Assembly (NCBI GenBank): GCA_947175245.1
Contig: CAMWLW010000020.1
Coordinates: forward strand, 1 to 37,889
Length of the DNA: 37,889 nucleotides
Direction: 5' to 3'
Source of the DNA: an uncultured Bacteroidales bacterium
GTDB taxonomy: Bacteria > Bacteroidota > Bacteroidia > Bacteroidales > Muribaculaceae
The notes under the pieces were generated by a model. It was not told the origin of the DNA, did no database searches, and saw nothing but the letters and a program-made list of their open reading frames with translations. How positions within the stretch are numbered: position 1 is the first letter of the stretch; every line of letters begins with the position of its first letter. The translations under genes were made by a program, and so were the position numbers. Of the stretch, positions 1 to 8,798 are shown piece after piece.

Positions 1-75
1 GTCGGGGTGACAGGATTCGAACCTGCGACCACCTGGTCCCAAACCAGGTGCGCTACCGGACTGCGCTACGCCCCG
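1..75 (-). tRNA. tRNA-Pro (anticodon UGG)
   Basis: Read on the minus strand, the sequence folds as a full cloverleaf. The acceptor 5' strand CGGGGCG pairs with CACCCCG (one C-A mismatch), the T-arm contains GGTTCGAATCC, and the anticodon stem CCTGG/CCAGG encloses the loop TTTGGGA, which puts TGG at positions 34-36. It decodes proline CCN codons. After discriminator A only one base is visible before the window ends, so whether CCA is encoded cannot be told. A promoter with both boxes lies about 40 bases upstream. Confidence 0.96.
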
Positions 76-115
76 ATTGTCTCCACCCCTGATTATAGGG
101 GGCGATAGAACGTTG

Positions 116-146
116 CAAAGTTAGTTAATATTTTTATTTCGTGCAA
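116..146 (-). promoter_or_regulatory. Bacteroidetes-type promoter of tRNA-Pro
   Basis: The minus strand has TAACTTTG (116-123), a perfect -7 box of the TAnnTTTG class, and TTG (144-146, within TTTG) placed 20 bases upstream as the -33 box. Transcription would start about 40 bases before the mature tRNA. Confidence 0.75.
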
Positions 147-152
147 ATCATT

Positions 153-953
153 TTACTCGGCCGTGTAGGTCGGGTCGAACAGTGTGTTGAGCATGTGGGC
201 CAGGCGCAGACCGCCGCGCAACAGCTGCTGCTCGATGACGGGTGTCCAGCGGGCTACCTCGTTATATGACACGTTGGCACCCTCGGGCATCTCGCGGTAC
301 ACGTCGCCGGTTATGGCGATTGTCTCCTTGGCCCAGTCGTCGACAGTGCCTTTGAGCAGCGAGGGGTTGTGGGCTTCGGGTTCGCGCTCGAGCATCATCA
401 CCCACTCGGTGAAGCCCCATTTGTGGGCCGACTCGGGCAGGTTTGAGTCCCACACGCTGTGCAGGTTGGTGTCGCGGCCAAAGTATTTAATTTTCACGCG
501 GTTGCCGCCCAGGTCGGTGGCATGGCCCATGTGCATGGGCTGGTGCAGGTCGCCGACGATGTGCAGCAGCATCTTCAGCGCCAGCTGTTTGTCGGCGAGC
601 GACGAGTGAGGGTCTTGCAGTATCTCCATGCGCGACTTGATGGCTGTCACAGCGTCGCCCGACGGGTTGGCCTGAGCCTCCTCATAGCGCACACCCTCGT
701 CGACATTCTTGTAGTGCCATGTCTTGGAGTAGGCATACTCGGGCGTGTGGCTGGCGTTATCGAGCCAGTTGGCCCAGTAGACCATCGAGCGGCCGTCGAG
801 CAGAGAGTCAACCACGGCGCGCGTGCGCTCGGTCAGGTGTTGTTCGGCGAGATAGGCCGTCACGTCATGGCCTTTCTGGCCCCAGGCGCCTGCCATTACA
901 GGCATCAGCATCGCGCCGATAAGGGCAAATGCTTGTATCAGTGATTTTTTCAT
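153..953 (-). CDS. S1/P1-type secreted nuclease
   Basis: A 266-residue exported zinc nuclease of the S1/P1 family, which cleaves single-stranded DNA/RNA and 3'-nucleotides. A signal peptide (residues 1-23) would be cut to leave Trp24 as the new N-terminus. In this family the N-terminal Trp and a His five residues later (here His29) bind zinc. Further ligand motifs are visible: WANWLD, HYKN, HIVGDLHQPMH, GGNRVK and NLHSVWD. Length is normal for bacterial members. Its ATG overlaps the TGA of the upstream yitT-like gene by four bases (ATGA), so the two are probably translationally coupled. The likely role is periplasmic nucleic acid scavenging (inference). Confidence 0.92.
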   Translation of the reverse strand: MKKSLIQAFALIGAMLMPVMAGAWGQKGHDVTAYLAEQHLTERTRAVVDSLLDGRSMVYWANWLDNASHTPEYAYSKTWHYKNVDEGVRYEEAQANPSGDAVTAIKSRMEILQDPHSSLADKQLALKMLLHIVGDLHQPMHMGHATDLGGNRVKIKYFGRDTNLHSVWDSNLPESAHKWGFTEWVMMLEREPEAHNPSLLKGTVDDWAKETIAITGDVYREMPEGANVSYNEVARWTPVIEQQLLRGGLRLAHMLNTLFDPTYTAE

Positions 954-1918
954 TTTGTGCTGTTTGTTTTTTGATTATTATGTGCCTCGGTGTCGTCGTG
1001 ATGTTGGGAGGGGGCTTTCATCTTGAGTTTAAGCTCGTCAAATCCCTGACCATAGACGCCGTTGACGTTGGCCTGGGTGATGAACGCGTCCTTGTCGATG
1101 GCGCGTATGATGCGGAACACGGTCATGGCCTCATACTTGCGGCATATCACCAGCAGCACCTTGACCTCCTGTTTGCTGTACCATCCCATGCCCGACAGCA
1201 CTGTGCAGCCGCGGTGAGCCTCATTGTTGACCGCCGTGGCTATCTCCTGCCAGTGGCGTGAGAATACGGTGAACTGAACCGACTGGCGGTTGGTGTTGAT
1301 CATCATGTCGGCCATGAATGGCACTATCAAGAGCACGATGTAACCGTAGACAGGGCTTGCGATAATCTCGTCGCCCGAGCGTGGCAGCAGCAGTGATGAT
1401 GTCACGATGCAGAAGTCACATATCTGCATTATGCGTCCTATCGAGATATTGCTGTGTTTCGATACCATCGCCGCGATGATGTCGATGCCGCCCGAGCTGC
1501 CGTTGTGAACGAACGCCAGACCCACGCCGATGCCGCACATCATACCGCCGATGATAACGTTCATGAACGTCTCCTGCTGTACTATCGGAGCCTTGAACAG
1601 CGGTTGCAGGATGCCGATCATCAACGCCAGCACCGTGACGCCGAAGATGGTGCGCACCACGAACGTGCGGCTTACCGTCTTATAGGCTATAACCAGCAAT
1701 ATGATGTTAAGTACGTAGATTGATACGGCGATAGGCACTCCGTACGAGAATATCTTCTCGGTGATAAAAAATATCAGCTGGCCGAGACCTGCCATGCCGC
1801 CGATGACGACGTTCTCGGGAGCGAGGAACGCCGAGAATCCGAATGCGTAAATACAAAGGCCCAGCGTGATCATTATATAATCCTTGGCGCTGATCCAAAC
1901 TTTGTCTTTTGATATCAT
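950..1918 (-). CDS. YitT family membrane protein (DUF2179 C-terminal domain)
   Basis: A 322-residue inner-membrane protein of the YitT/DUF161 family: about five to six hydrophobic segments in residues 15-205, rich in Gly (for example PENVVIGGMAGLGQ and NGSSGGIDIIA), then a soluble DUF2179 domain from about residue 225 (GCTVLSGMGWYSKQEVKVLL). The substrate is unknown for the family. I chose the ATG at 1918. An upstream in-frame TTG at 1945 would lie inside the -7 box, so it cannot be translated from that promoter. It is first in an operon with the S1/P1 nuclease. Confidence 0.9.
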   Translation of the reverse strand: MISKDKVWISAKDYIMITLGLCIYAFGFSAFLAPENVVIGGMAGLGQLIFFITEKIFSYGVPIAVSIYVLNIILLVIAYKTVSRTFVVRTIFGVTVLALMIGILQPLFKAPIVQQETFMNVIIGGMMCGIGVGLAFVHNGSSGGIDIIAAMVSKHSNISIGRIMQICDFCIVTSSLLLPRSGDEIIASPVYGYIVLLIVPFMADMMINTNRQSVQFTVFSRHWQEIATAVNNEAHRGCTVLSGMGWYSKQEVKVLLVICRKYEAMTVFRIIRAIDKDAFITQANVNGVYGQGFDELKLKMKAPSQHHDDTEAHNNQKTNSTK

Positions 1919-1942
1919 GTCTTGTAATCGGTTTTGATAGCG

Positions 1943-1950
1943 CAAAGTTA
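1943..1950 (-). promoter_or_regulatory. -7 box for the yitT-nuclease operon
   Basis: TAACTTTG on the minus strand, 25 bases before the chosen ATG. No good -33 TTG is seen at 19-21 bases upstream. It decides the start codon of the yitT-like gene. Confidence 0.6.
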
Positions 1951-2010
1951 AACATTATTAAGAACGATAGAAACAGTAGGGGACAATTTTTTTAATAACC
2001 GGGCGACTTT

Positions 2011-2481
2011 TCAGTGACGCCGGCTGTATAACAACCACCCCATGAGCGGTATGGCGATGAGCAGCCACCACCACGCGCCCGGTGATGGCGTCGCTGTCTC
2101 CGTGTCCCGTTCGGCGTGTGTGTCGGCCGCGATATCCTGTCGATTGCCGGCGGTTTTGATAGTCGATGTGCTGTCGGTCACGTCAATGCCGTGGCTCACC
2201 ACGGTGTTGCGGCTCAGTCGGTTGGCCTTGATGCTCACTGTGTGTCCCGACGGTGTGGCGATAGTGATGACCGGGCTGTCGATGACCGTACCCGCGTGGG
2301 CGACCAATAGCTCGCTCATGGCTGTGACTGCATGAGTGACCGTGCTGTCGGTTGCCGATTGGCTTGATTGGATGTGGTGGTCGGTTGAGGTGTGACGCTG
2401 AGAGCGGCAGCCGCCTGTTATCACAAATGCGATTAAGCCGATACCGATGATGACGGTAAAAGTGTGTGCGTGTGTTTTCAT
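2011..2481 (-). CDS. putative unimolecular-spanin-like lipoprotein, third gene of lysis cassette
   Basis: A 156-residue protein with no family I recognise. It has a hydrophobic N-terminal signal ending in VITGGC (candidate lipid-bearing Cys25; the -3 residue is non-canonical), a Ser/Thr-rich periplasmic middle (residues 26-131), and a C-terminal membrane helix (about 136-152, GAWWWLLIAIPLMGWLLY) followed by Arg-Arg-His. An outer-membrane lipoprotein anchor at one end and an inner-membrane helix at the other is the layout of phage u-spanins, which fuse inner and outer membranes in the last step of lysis. Position fits: it directly follows holin and endolysin genes on the same strand (14-base gap). 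The spanin call rests on architecture and context only; it could instead be an envelope-spanning protein of other use. Confidence 0.5.
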   Translation of the reverse strand: MKTHAHTFTVIIGIGLIAFVITGGCRSQRHTSTDHHIQSSQSATDSTVTHAVTAMSELLVAHAGTVIDSPVITIATPSGHTVSIKANRLSRNTVVSHGIDVTDSTSTIKTAGNRQDIAADTHAERDTETATPSPGAWWWLLIAIPLMGWLLYSRRH

Positions 2482-2495
2482 AGCGTGTGCGATTT

Positions 2496-2903
2496 TTATA
2501 GGTTGGCGTATTCTTTGGTGGCATCAAAACAGGGGCAATCCTTGGCTGCGAAATCGCGGTGACCGCGAATTGCTGCCCCTGGATACTGCCGTCGCAATTG
2601 CCTCAGAAGCTCCACGAGTGCCTGTCGTTGGGCCGGAGTGCGTGTGTCACAAGGCTTCATATTGCTGTCGAGGCCGCCCACATAGCAGACCCCTATCGAC
2701 CGCGCGTTGCGGCCCAGACAGTGAGCCCCGGCGCGCTCGATGTCGCGGCCTGGGTAGACCGTCCCGTCAAGTCCTATCAGATAGTGATAGCCTATGCCGT
2801 CAAAGCCGCGCTCGCGGTGCCAGCGGTCAACGTCGGCCACGCTCACCGGGCGCCCTGCCGGTGTGGCCGTGCAATGCACAATTATCAGGTCGATTGCTCT
2901 CAC
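2496..2903 (-). CDS. N-acetylmuramoyl-L-alanine amidase, T7-lysozyme type (endolysin)
   Basis: A 135-residue Amidase_2 domain that hydrolyses the amide bond between MurNAc and the stem peptide. It is compact, like T7 lysozyme. Zinc ligands and catalytic residues are in place: His10 (IIVHCTAT), Tyr39 (GIGYHY), His115 (RGHRDF), Lys121 and Cys123 (KDCPC), with the same spacing as in T7 lysozyme. No signal peptide, so release would depend on the holin upstream. The start is a GTG at 2901-2903 preceded by AGGAGGTG, an unusually strong Shine-Dalgarno sequence for this phylum; the GTG overlaps the holin stop (GTGA). A longer in-frame reading to 3068 is only the holin gene in another frame. Confidence 0.9.
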   Translation of the reverse strand: MRAIDLIIVHCTATPAGRPVSVADVDRWHRERGFDGIGYHYLIGLDGTVYPGRDIERAGAHCLGRNARSIGVCYVGGLDSNMKPCDTRTPAQRQALVELLRQLRRQYPGAAIRGHRDFAAKDCPCFDATKEYANL

Positions 2904-3343
2904 TGCTTCACCTCCTTTCTCCCGGCCGCCTCGACGTCGCCCATGCGCTTTATCATCTCCACGATGGCGCCCGCCAGGTCTTCCTTGTTCTCGATAATAA
3001 GTCTCATAGTCTCGGCTGCCTCCCTGATTTCGTTCTTGTCGTGAATTGTTTCCATCACCGACTTCCACTCACAAAAGATATTGAACGCACCCATAGCCAT
3101 CGTCAGAAACGGCGCCGCAAAGAATATCGACGCCAGGAAGTCGATGCAGCTCAGACACAGCATCGGCAAAAAATACTTGACCGCCTTGTCACAGGTCATT
3201 TTGTAGCCGCGCGAGCGGGTTTTCACTCCGGCCATGCGCGCCTTGCGCACACCGCTCACGAAGTCGACGCCGATAGCCACCAGCACGCACGTGTAGGTAG
3301 CCGCCAGCCACATGATGAATGAATCGGATAGTGTTGTTGACAT
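2900..3343 (-). CDS. phage holin family protein
   Basis: A 147-residue membrane protein resembling the phage_holin_4 / toxin-secretion holin family: hydrophobic stretches at about residues 9-30 and 53-92, then a charged C-terminal tail (about 93-147) predicted as helix. Holins form holes in the inner membrane that let an endolysin reach the wall. The ATG at 3343 gives a short leader of about 30 bases behind the -7 box at 3378-3385; the in-frame extension to 3421 would run through the promoter. Overlaps the amidase start by four bases. First gene of the cassette holin-amidase-spanin-like. Confidence 0.82.
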   Translation of the reverse strand: MSTTLSDSFIMWLAATYTCVLVAIGVDFVSGVRKARMAGVKTRSRGYKMTCDKAVKYFLPMLCLSCIDFLASIFFAAPFLTMAMGAFNIFCEWKSVMETIHDKNEIREAAETMRLIIENKEDLAGAIVEMIKRMGDVEAAGRKEVKQ

Positions 3344-3377
3344 AGTGTTTATAGATTTAGATTGATGATTGGAGATG

Positions 3378-3422
3378 CAAAGATACACTATGCCGTGGCC
3401 TAAACCATGCAAAATTCCCACA
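3378..3422 (-). promoter_or_regulatory. lysis-cassette promoter with 26-bp element shared with the gene at 25217
   Basis: On the minus strand, positions 3422-3397 carry a 26-bp block (core GGGAATTTTGCATGG, ending TTTAGGCC), then 11 unrelated bases, then the -7 box TATCTTTG (3385-3378) followed by CA. The same 26 bases, the same 11-base gap and the same box plus CA occur at 25049-25095 on the plus strand. The block lies where the -33 region and an activator site would be. Confidence 0.8.
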
Positions 3423-3586
3423 AACGCCCCAAGAATTTTGTAAACGCCTTTATCTCAGCCTGAACTAATAGCCGCCACAGCATCCTCCTGCGCGATCTCA
3501 CCCTCGACTGAGGCCTTCCCTCACAGCCCACCGGCCCAAAAGGCTATAAGTTTAGGCATAAAGGCACAAATATACCCGATAATATT

Positions 3587-3615
3587 TTGTCATTCGGTAG
3601 ATTATCGCTATCTTG
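3587..3615 (+). promoter_or_regulatory. candidate promoter of the 3687 gene
   Basis: TTG (3587-3589, within TTTTG), a 19-base spacer, then TATCTTG (3609-3615), one base short of the TAnnTTTG consensus. It lies about 70 bases before the ATG at 3687. Confidence 0.45.
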
Positions 3616-3686
3616 CCCCCGATTAACCAATCTCCCAGGCATCTACACATTCATATATTTATCACGTCTCAACTGATATATTAATT

Positions 3687-4325
3687 ATGAAAAAAATTCT
3701 ATATACGACTATTGTCGTAATGATTACTATTATTGCTTACGCCAGTTCCCCCAAAGATCCTATTATTAGTGATCCAAGGGATATAGTTGTAAGGGACGTG
3801 GAGATTGTAGACAGTCAATTGATGGACCAGATACTCCTACATGTTACCAGCGACTCGGTAAGAGAGATATTTAAACGATACTTTTCAGAGTACATAGACT
3901 TTTCGGAAGTAAATGATTTTTCAGAATACCAGAATTGGCCCAGTGGTATTATAATATATACCGACAAACGTATATATCTTGAATCTGATGATATTGATTT
4001 GCCCACTATTGATGATATCATTGAAGATGAGCTTAGAGAGGTCGTTATGAACGATACCCTCAATCAGGTAATAATAAGATTTAGTACTTATATATCACCT
4101 GAGTATAAAACTCAATACTTAGGAAAAGTATTTTACTTCAGTGAAAATTGCTCTATAGATAATAAGCCTGTATTCAATCTAAAACCAACACAAAAAACGG
4201 TAACAATCGATGATGATGAAGTTTTTTTGCATATATACGAAGGCCCTTGGATTCCACTTATATACCACAATGGACGACTTTTTATTGACCCGGCAAAAGC
4301 TCAGTGGTATGCTACTACTGAATAA
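3687..4325 (+). CDS. secreted hypothetical protein
   Basis: A 212-residue protein I do not recognise. A signal peptide is clear (residues 1-20, MKKILYTTIVVMITIIAYAS); the mature part is acidic, with segments such as DDIDLPTIDDIIEDELREVV. It contains one motif reminiscent of TonB-like tails (VIIRFSTYISPEY), but I would not assign a domain on that. Base composition is far more AT-rich than the neighbours and codon use is loose (many ATA, TTA, AGA codons), suggesting recent acquisition or weak selection. It stands alone between a minus-strand lysis cassette and a minus-strand envelope operon. Confidence 0.75.
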   Translation: MKKILYTTIVVMITIIAYASSPKDPIISDPRDIVVRDVEIVDSQLMDQILLHVTSDSVREIFKRYFSEYIDFSEVNDFSEYQNWPSGIIIYTDKRIYLESDDIDLPTIDDIIEDELREVVMNDTLNQVIIRFSTYISPEYKTQYLGKVFYFSENCSIDNKPVFNLKPTQKTVTIDDDEVFLHIYEGPWIPLIYHNGRLFIDPAKAQWYATTE

Positions 4326-4340
4326 ACAAATTACCAAAGA

Positions 4341-4421
4341 ATGAATAGGGTAGTATTTATAGCCGTTGCAGTGCTGGCAGCATGGACGGGAGCGGCGACG
4401 AGGACGATGTATAGGGTGTAA
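4341..4421 (+). CDS. possible 26-residue signal-peptide-like ORF or gene remnant
   Basis: ATG at 4341 to TAA at 4421 encodes a short peptide with a hydrophobic core (VVFIAVAVLAAW) like a signal sequence, then stops. It begins 15 bases after the preceding gene. It may be the first codons of a decayed exported protein; no continuation is seen in other frames. Weak evidence. Confidence 0.2.
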   Translation: MNRVVFIAVAVLAAWTGAATRTMYRV

Positions 4422-4489
4422 TATCTTGATAGTAATAAATAAAGTATTTTGCGCTCGCCGCCGACAAGCCTAATTGTGTGAATTGTGCT

Positions 4490-5185
4490 TTATTTCAGGC
4501 GGAACTGGTAGCCGAGCGTTACCATGATGGTGCTGCCGCGCGAGGCGTTGAAGTAGTCTTTCTTTGACGACGGGAAGATGTTGCCGAGTCCATAGTAGTA
4601 TCGGCCTTCGAGCGTGATGCAGTGCTTGCGCTTGATTGTCAGCATCATGCCGGCGCCGCCACAGATGCCGTAGTCAAATCGGTTGGTGACCTCCATCGCC
4701 ATCTGCTCGGTAGTGCGGTTCCTGGTCGGGAAGTCGGGTATCGACTTGATGTCGTGGTAGTCAAAGTTGGCATCGACGTTGTCGCCTATCATGTAGCACA
4801 GCTGCGGGCCAAGATTGAAGAAGCCTTTGAACCGGCGGCTGCCAAAGAATATGTGGGTCATTATCGGCACCTCGACATACGTCAGCCGGTGGATGTAGCT
4901 GAACTCGGGCGTGTCGGTAAAATCTTCCTGCCAGCCGCGCTGGGTCAGGTTGACCTCGGCGCGCAGACCCACATGGCGCTCCTCGGCCCATGTGACCGAC
5001 GCTCCCATAGTGATGCCTTGCAGCATCTTCTGCTCGATCGACGGGTTGAACGACTGTTGTGACAGCGTCGCGCCGGCGTGGCCGCCCACGTGCAGGTGAG
5101 GCTTGTAGAGTGTCTGCCCCCTGAGTCCCTGCACTGTGGCTGTCAGCACCACGGTCAGTATCAGCAGTATGCGTCGCGTCATCAT
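4490..5185 (-). CDS. outer-membrane beta-barrel protein, PorT-like
   Basis: A 231-residue exported protein (signal peptide about residues 1-23, ending GLRGQ) with the alternating strands and long Gly/aromatic-rich hairpins of the OMP_b-brl_2 / PorT-like family: VGGHAGATLSQQ, VGLRAEVNLTQRGW, VEVPIMTHIFFG, GFFNLGPQLCYMIG, YGICGGAGMMLTI, ITLEGRYYYGLGNIF and a final strand ending in YQFRLK, typical of a C-terminal barrel strand. PorT itself helps type IX secretion in Porphyromonas; here only the fold is supported. Its ATG overlaps the stop of the LysM-protein gene (ATGA), so the pair probably works together at the envelope. Confidence 0.82.
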   Translation of the reverse strand: MMTRRILLILTVVLTATVQGLRGQTLYKPHLHVGGHAGATLSQQSFNPSIEQKMLQGITMGASVTWAEERHVGLRAEVNLTQRGWQEDFTDTPEFSYIHRLTYVEVPIMTHIFFGSRRFKGFFNLGPQLCYMIGDNVDANFDYHDIKSIPDFPTRNRTTEQMAMEVTNRFDYGICGGAGMMLTIKRKHCITLEGRYYYGLGNIFPSSKKDYFNASRGSTIMVTLGYQFRLK

Positions 5186-6915
5186 TCAATCGTGGTTTTA
5201 ATGGCATTGCCGCCGGGAGTGAATGTCACTATCATCAGCGCGCCGTTCACATAGCCCGCGCTGTTGTCGCGGCCGAAGTTCATCACGCTCTGCAGGCCGG
5301 TGTAGCTGCCAGGGTGTGCGGCCCATTCGGCGCCATACTCTTTCAACAGCCCCATCAGATACATGCCCGTGTCAAAGCCCAGCAGACCCTGAACCGGCGC
5401 GGCGTCGAGCATGTCACAGCCATACATATCGCGGTAACGTCTCATCACCTCGGCCGTGGCCTCATCCTTGACGTCGGCATAGAAACGCGAGTAGATCGTT
5501 GCCTCCAACTGTGACAGCCGCGACAGGTACTCGCCGCGGAAGGTTATCCAGTCGGGGTAGCCGAATATGCGTATCGAGTTACCGGGCCGTGACTCTCCCA
5601 GACGGTGGATTGACTCGCTTATCTTGGCAAACTCGGCACGCGCGCCCGAGACGGGTACGAACACATAGTTGCGGCCCTCGGCCAGCGTGTCGACGTCGTT
5701 GTGAGACAACAGGTTGCGGAAGGTTATGTTGCGGTACTCGGTCCCGATGCTGTCAAGCCGCGACTTGAGCAACGACGTGAACGCATCCTTGTCGGCCGCG
5801 CCGTCGATGCGCGACAGGAACACCGGCGTGTAGGCCTCGTACATTTCGAGAAATGTATTCACAGCCTTGTTGAGCATCGGCGAGTGGGGTATGTTGGCCT
5901 GCATCACGTTTGACTTTGCCCGGTACAGGTCGCTCCTGACGTTGAACGTGTTGTAGAGCGTCGCCGACGACGGCATCTGATCGGCAATGAGGTTCAGGTG
6001 GCTCTCGTTGTCGGGGCCTATGATCAGACTCATCGAGCCGATCTCGGGGCGGCGCATTATCGACTCGACAGTCTCGGCCGACCCCTCGGTGTCGTAGGCA
6101 TATATATTAATGTAGTGCCCCCTCTGGCTTTTCAGCGAGTCGGCCGCCAGCAGCATTCCCTTGTAGAACTCGACGAACAGCTGTGACGTCTTGGGTGCCT
6201 GCTCGTTGTTGAGCATCAGCGGCAGCATCACAGCCATGTTGACCGTGTCGACAGGCATGTCATCGTCGATGTCCGATACCTTTACGACATACTGCGACAG
6301 GCGCTGTTCGCTCGGAATGAGCGAGTAGTTTATCTCCTGCTCGGGTATGAACGATGGCTCGCTTGCAGCCGTGTCCTCAGTCCCGGCGGCTGAGCCGTTG
6401 CGCTTGATTACCAGCACGTCGCCGGCCTTGACGCCATATTCGGCCGACGGATTCATGGCAATGAGCTCCTCCATCGGTATATCCAGTTTGTTGCTGATGC
6501 CGTATAGCGACTCGTTCTTACCGACCGTGTAGGTCGACGCGCCGTCGGGAGCGACGCTACCGGCCGGTGCCGATGTGCGTGCGGCGGGCACGCTGACGGC
6601 TGTCCCGGCATGCTGTGGCGTGGCGTCGGCACGGGCGGCGTTCCCGTTGTTGCAGTCGACTATAGCCACCGGGATGTACAGTCTCATGCCGGCCCGCAGG
6701 CCGTCGGCCGCCGACGGGTTATAGCGAGTGATCTCGACCGTGGGTATTCCCAGGGCGCGTGACACGTCATATATGTTCTCTCCCTTTTTTACATCATAGA
6801 CATAGCACTCGCGGTTGCCTACCATCGTGACAGGCAGCTCGCGCGACATGGCCGTCACACCGGCGAACATGCCTATTATCAGCGCCATTAAAATATGTTT
6901 TGTGACTCGGGTCAT
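5182..6915 (-). CDS. LysM-domain protein with a periplasmic-binding-protein type I-like domain
   Basis: 577 residues. A signal peptide (about 1-24) is followed by two LysM peptidoglycan-binding modules: residues about 38-82 (YVYDVKKGENIYDVSRALG) and about 128-172 (YTVGKNESLYGISNKLDIP). From about residue 225 the protein resembles type I periplasmic binding proteins of the branched-chain amino acid receptor kind (VAVMLPLMLNN-like start, FYKGMLLAADSL, LIIGPDNESHLNLIAD, VFVPVSGARAEFAKI, FGYPDWITF). Such Bacteroidales proteins are annotated as LysM/amino-acid-ABC-receptor-like; the ligand is unknown. First gene of a two-gene operon with a PorT-like barrel, so a wall-to-outer-membrane link is plausible (inference). 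Confidence 0.85.
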   Translation of the reverse strand: MTRVTKHILMALIIGMFAGVTAMSRELPVTMVGNRECYVYDVKKGENIYDVSRALGIPTVEITRYNPSAADGLRAGMRLYIPVAIVDCNNGNAARADATPQHAGTAVSVPAARTSAPAGSVAPDGASTYTVGKNESLYGISNKLDIPMEELIAMNPSAEYGVKAGDVLVIKRNGSAAGTEDTAASEPSFIPEQEINYSLIPSEQRLSQYVVKVSDIDDDMPVDTVNMAVMLPLMLNNEQAPKTSQLFVEFYKGMLLAADSLKSQRGHYINIYAYDTEGSAETVESIMRRPEIGSMSLIIGPDNESHLNLIADQMPSSATLYNTFNVRSDLYRAKSNVMQANIPHSPMLNKAVNTFLEMYEAYTPVFLSRIDGAADKDAFTSLLKSRLDSIGTEYRNITFRNLLSHNDVDTLAEGRNYVFVPVSGARAEFAKISESIHRLGESRPGNSIRIFGYPDWITFRGEYLSRLSQLEATIYSRFYADVKDEATAEVMRRYRDMYGCDMLDAAPVQGLLGFDTGMYLMGLLKEYGAEWAAHPGSYTGLQSVMNFGRDNSAGYVNGALMIVTFTPGGNAIKTTIE

Positions 6916-6938
6916 AATAAATTATTGTGTTGGGACTA

Positions 6939-6946
6939 CAAAATTA
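6939..6946 (-). promoter_or_regulatory. -7 box for the LysM/PorT-like operon
   Basis: TAATTTTG on the minus strand, 23 bases before the ATG at 6915. No -33 TTG is evident at the usual distance. Confidence 0.5.
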
Positions 6947-6969
6947 GATAAAATATCGCAAATTATGTG

Positions 6970-6977
6970 TAACTTTG
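6970..6977 (+). promoter_or_regulatory. -7 box for typA
   Basis: TAACTTTG, 22 bases before the typA ATG. A mirror copy, CAAAGTTA, lies at 6991-6998 just before the start codon, forming an 8-bp inverted repeat with a 13-base spacer. Confidence 0.6.
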
Positions 6978-6999
6978 CGCCCTGAAAACACAAAGTTAT

Positions 7000-8796
<1,797 letters not shown>

Positions 8797-8798
8797 TT

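Larger units (their letters stand above)
3344..3686. other. intergenic region, two divergent promoters
   Basis: This 343-base stretch has no gene. The left part holds the shared-element promoter of the lysis cassette (minus); the right part holds a promoter for the gene at 3687 (plus). Between about 3424 and 3580 I see nothing further, only a gradual change from GC-rich to AT-rich sequence. Confidence 0.7.

Noticed and set aside
2447-3322. Plus-strand frame across the lysis cassette
   Set aside because: It runs opposite three genes with clear domains and coupled starts; its product has low-complexity Arg/Pro composition.
2011-3343. Prophage
   Set aside because: Only lysis genes are present, with no integrase, terminase, capsid or tail genes on either side and no change in GC content.
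4341-4480. Terminator between 4375 and 4465
   Set aside because: GGCGACGAG and CTCGCCGCC could pair, but with a mismatch, a long loop and no T-run.
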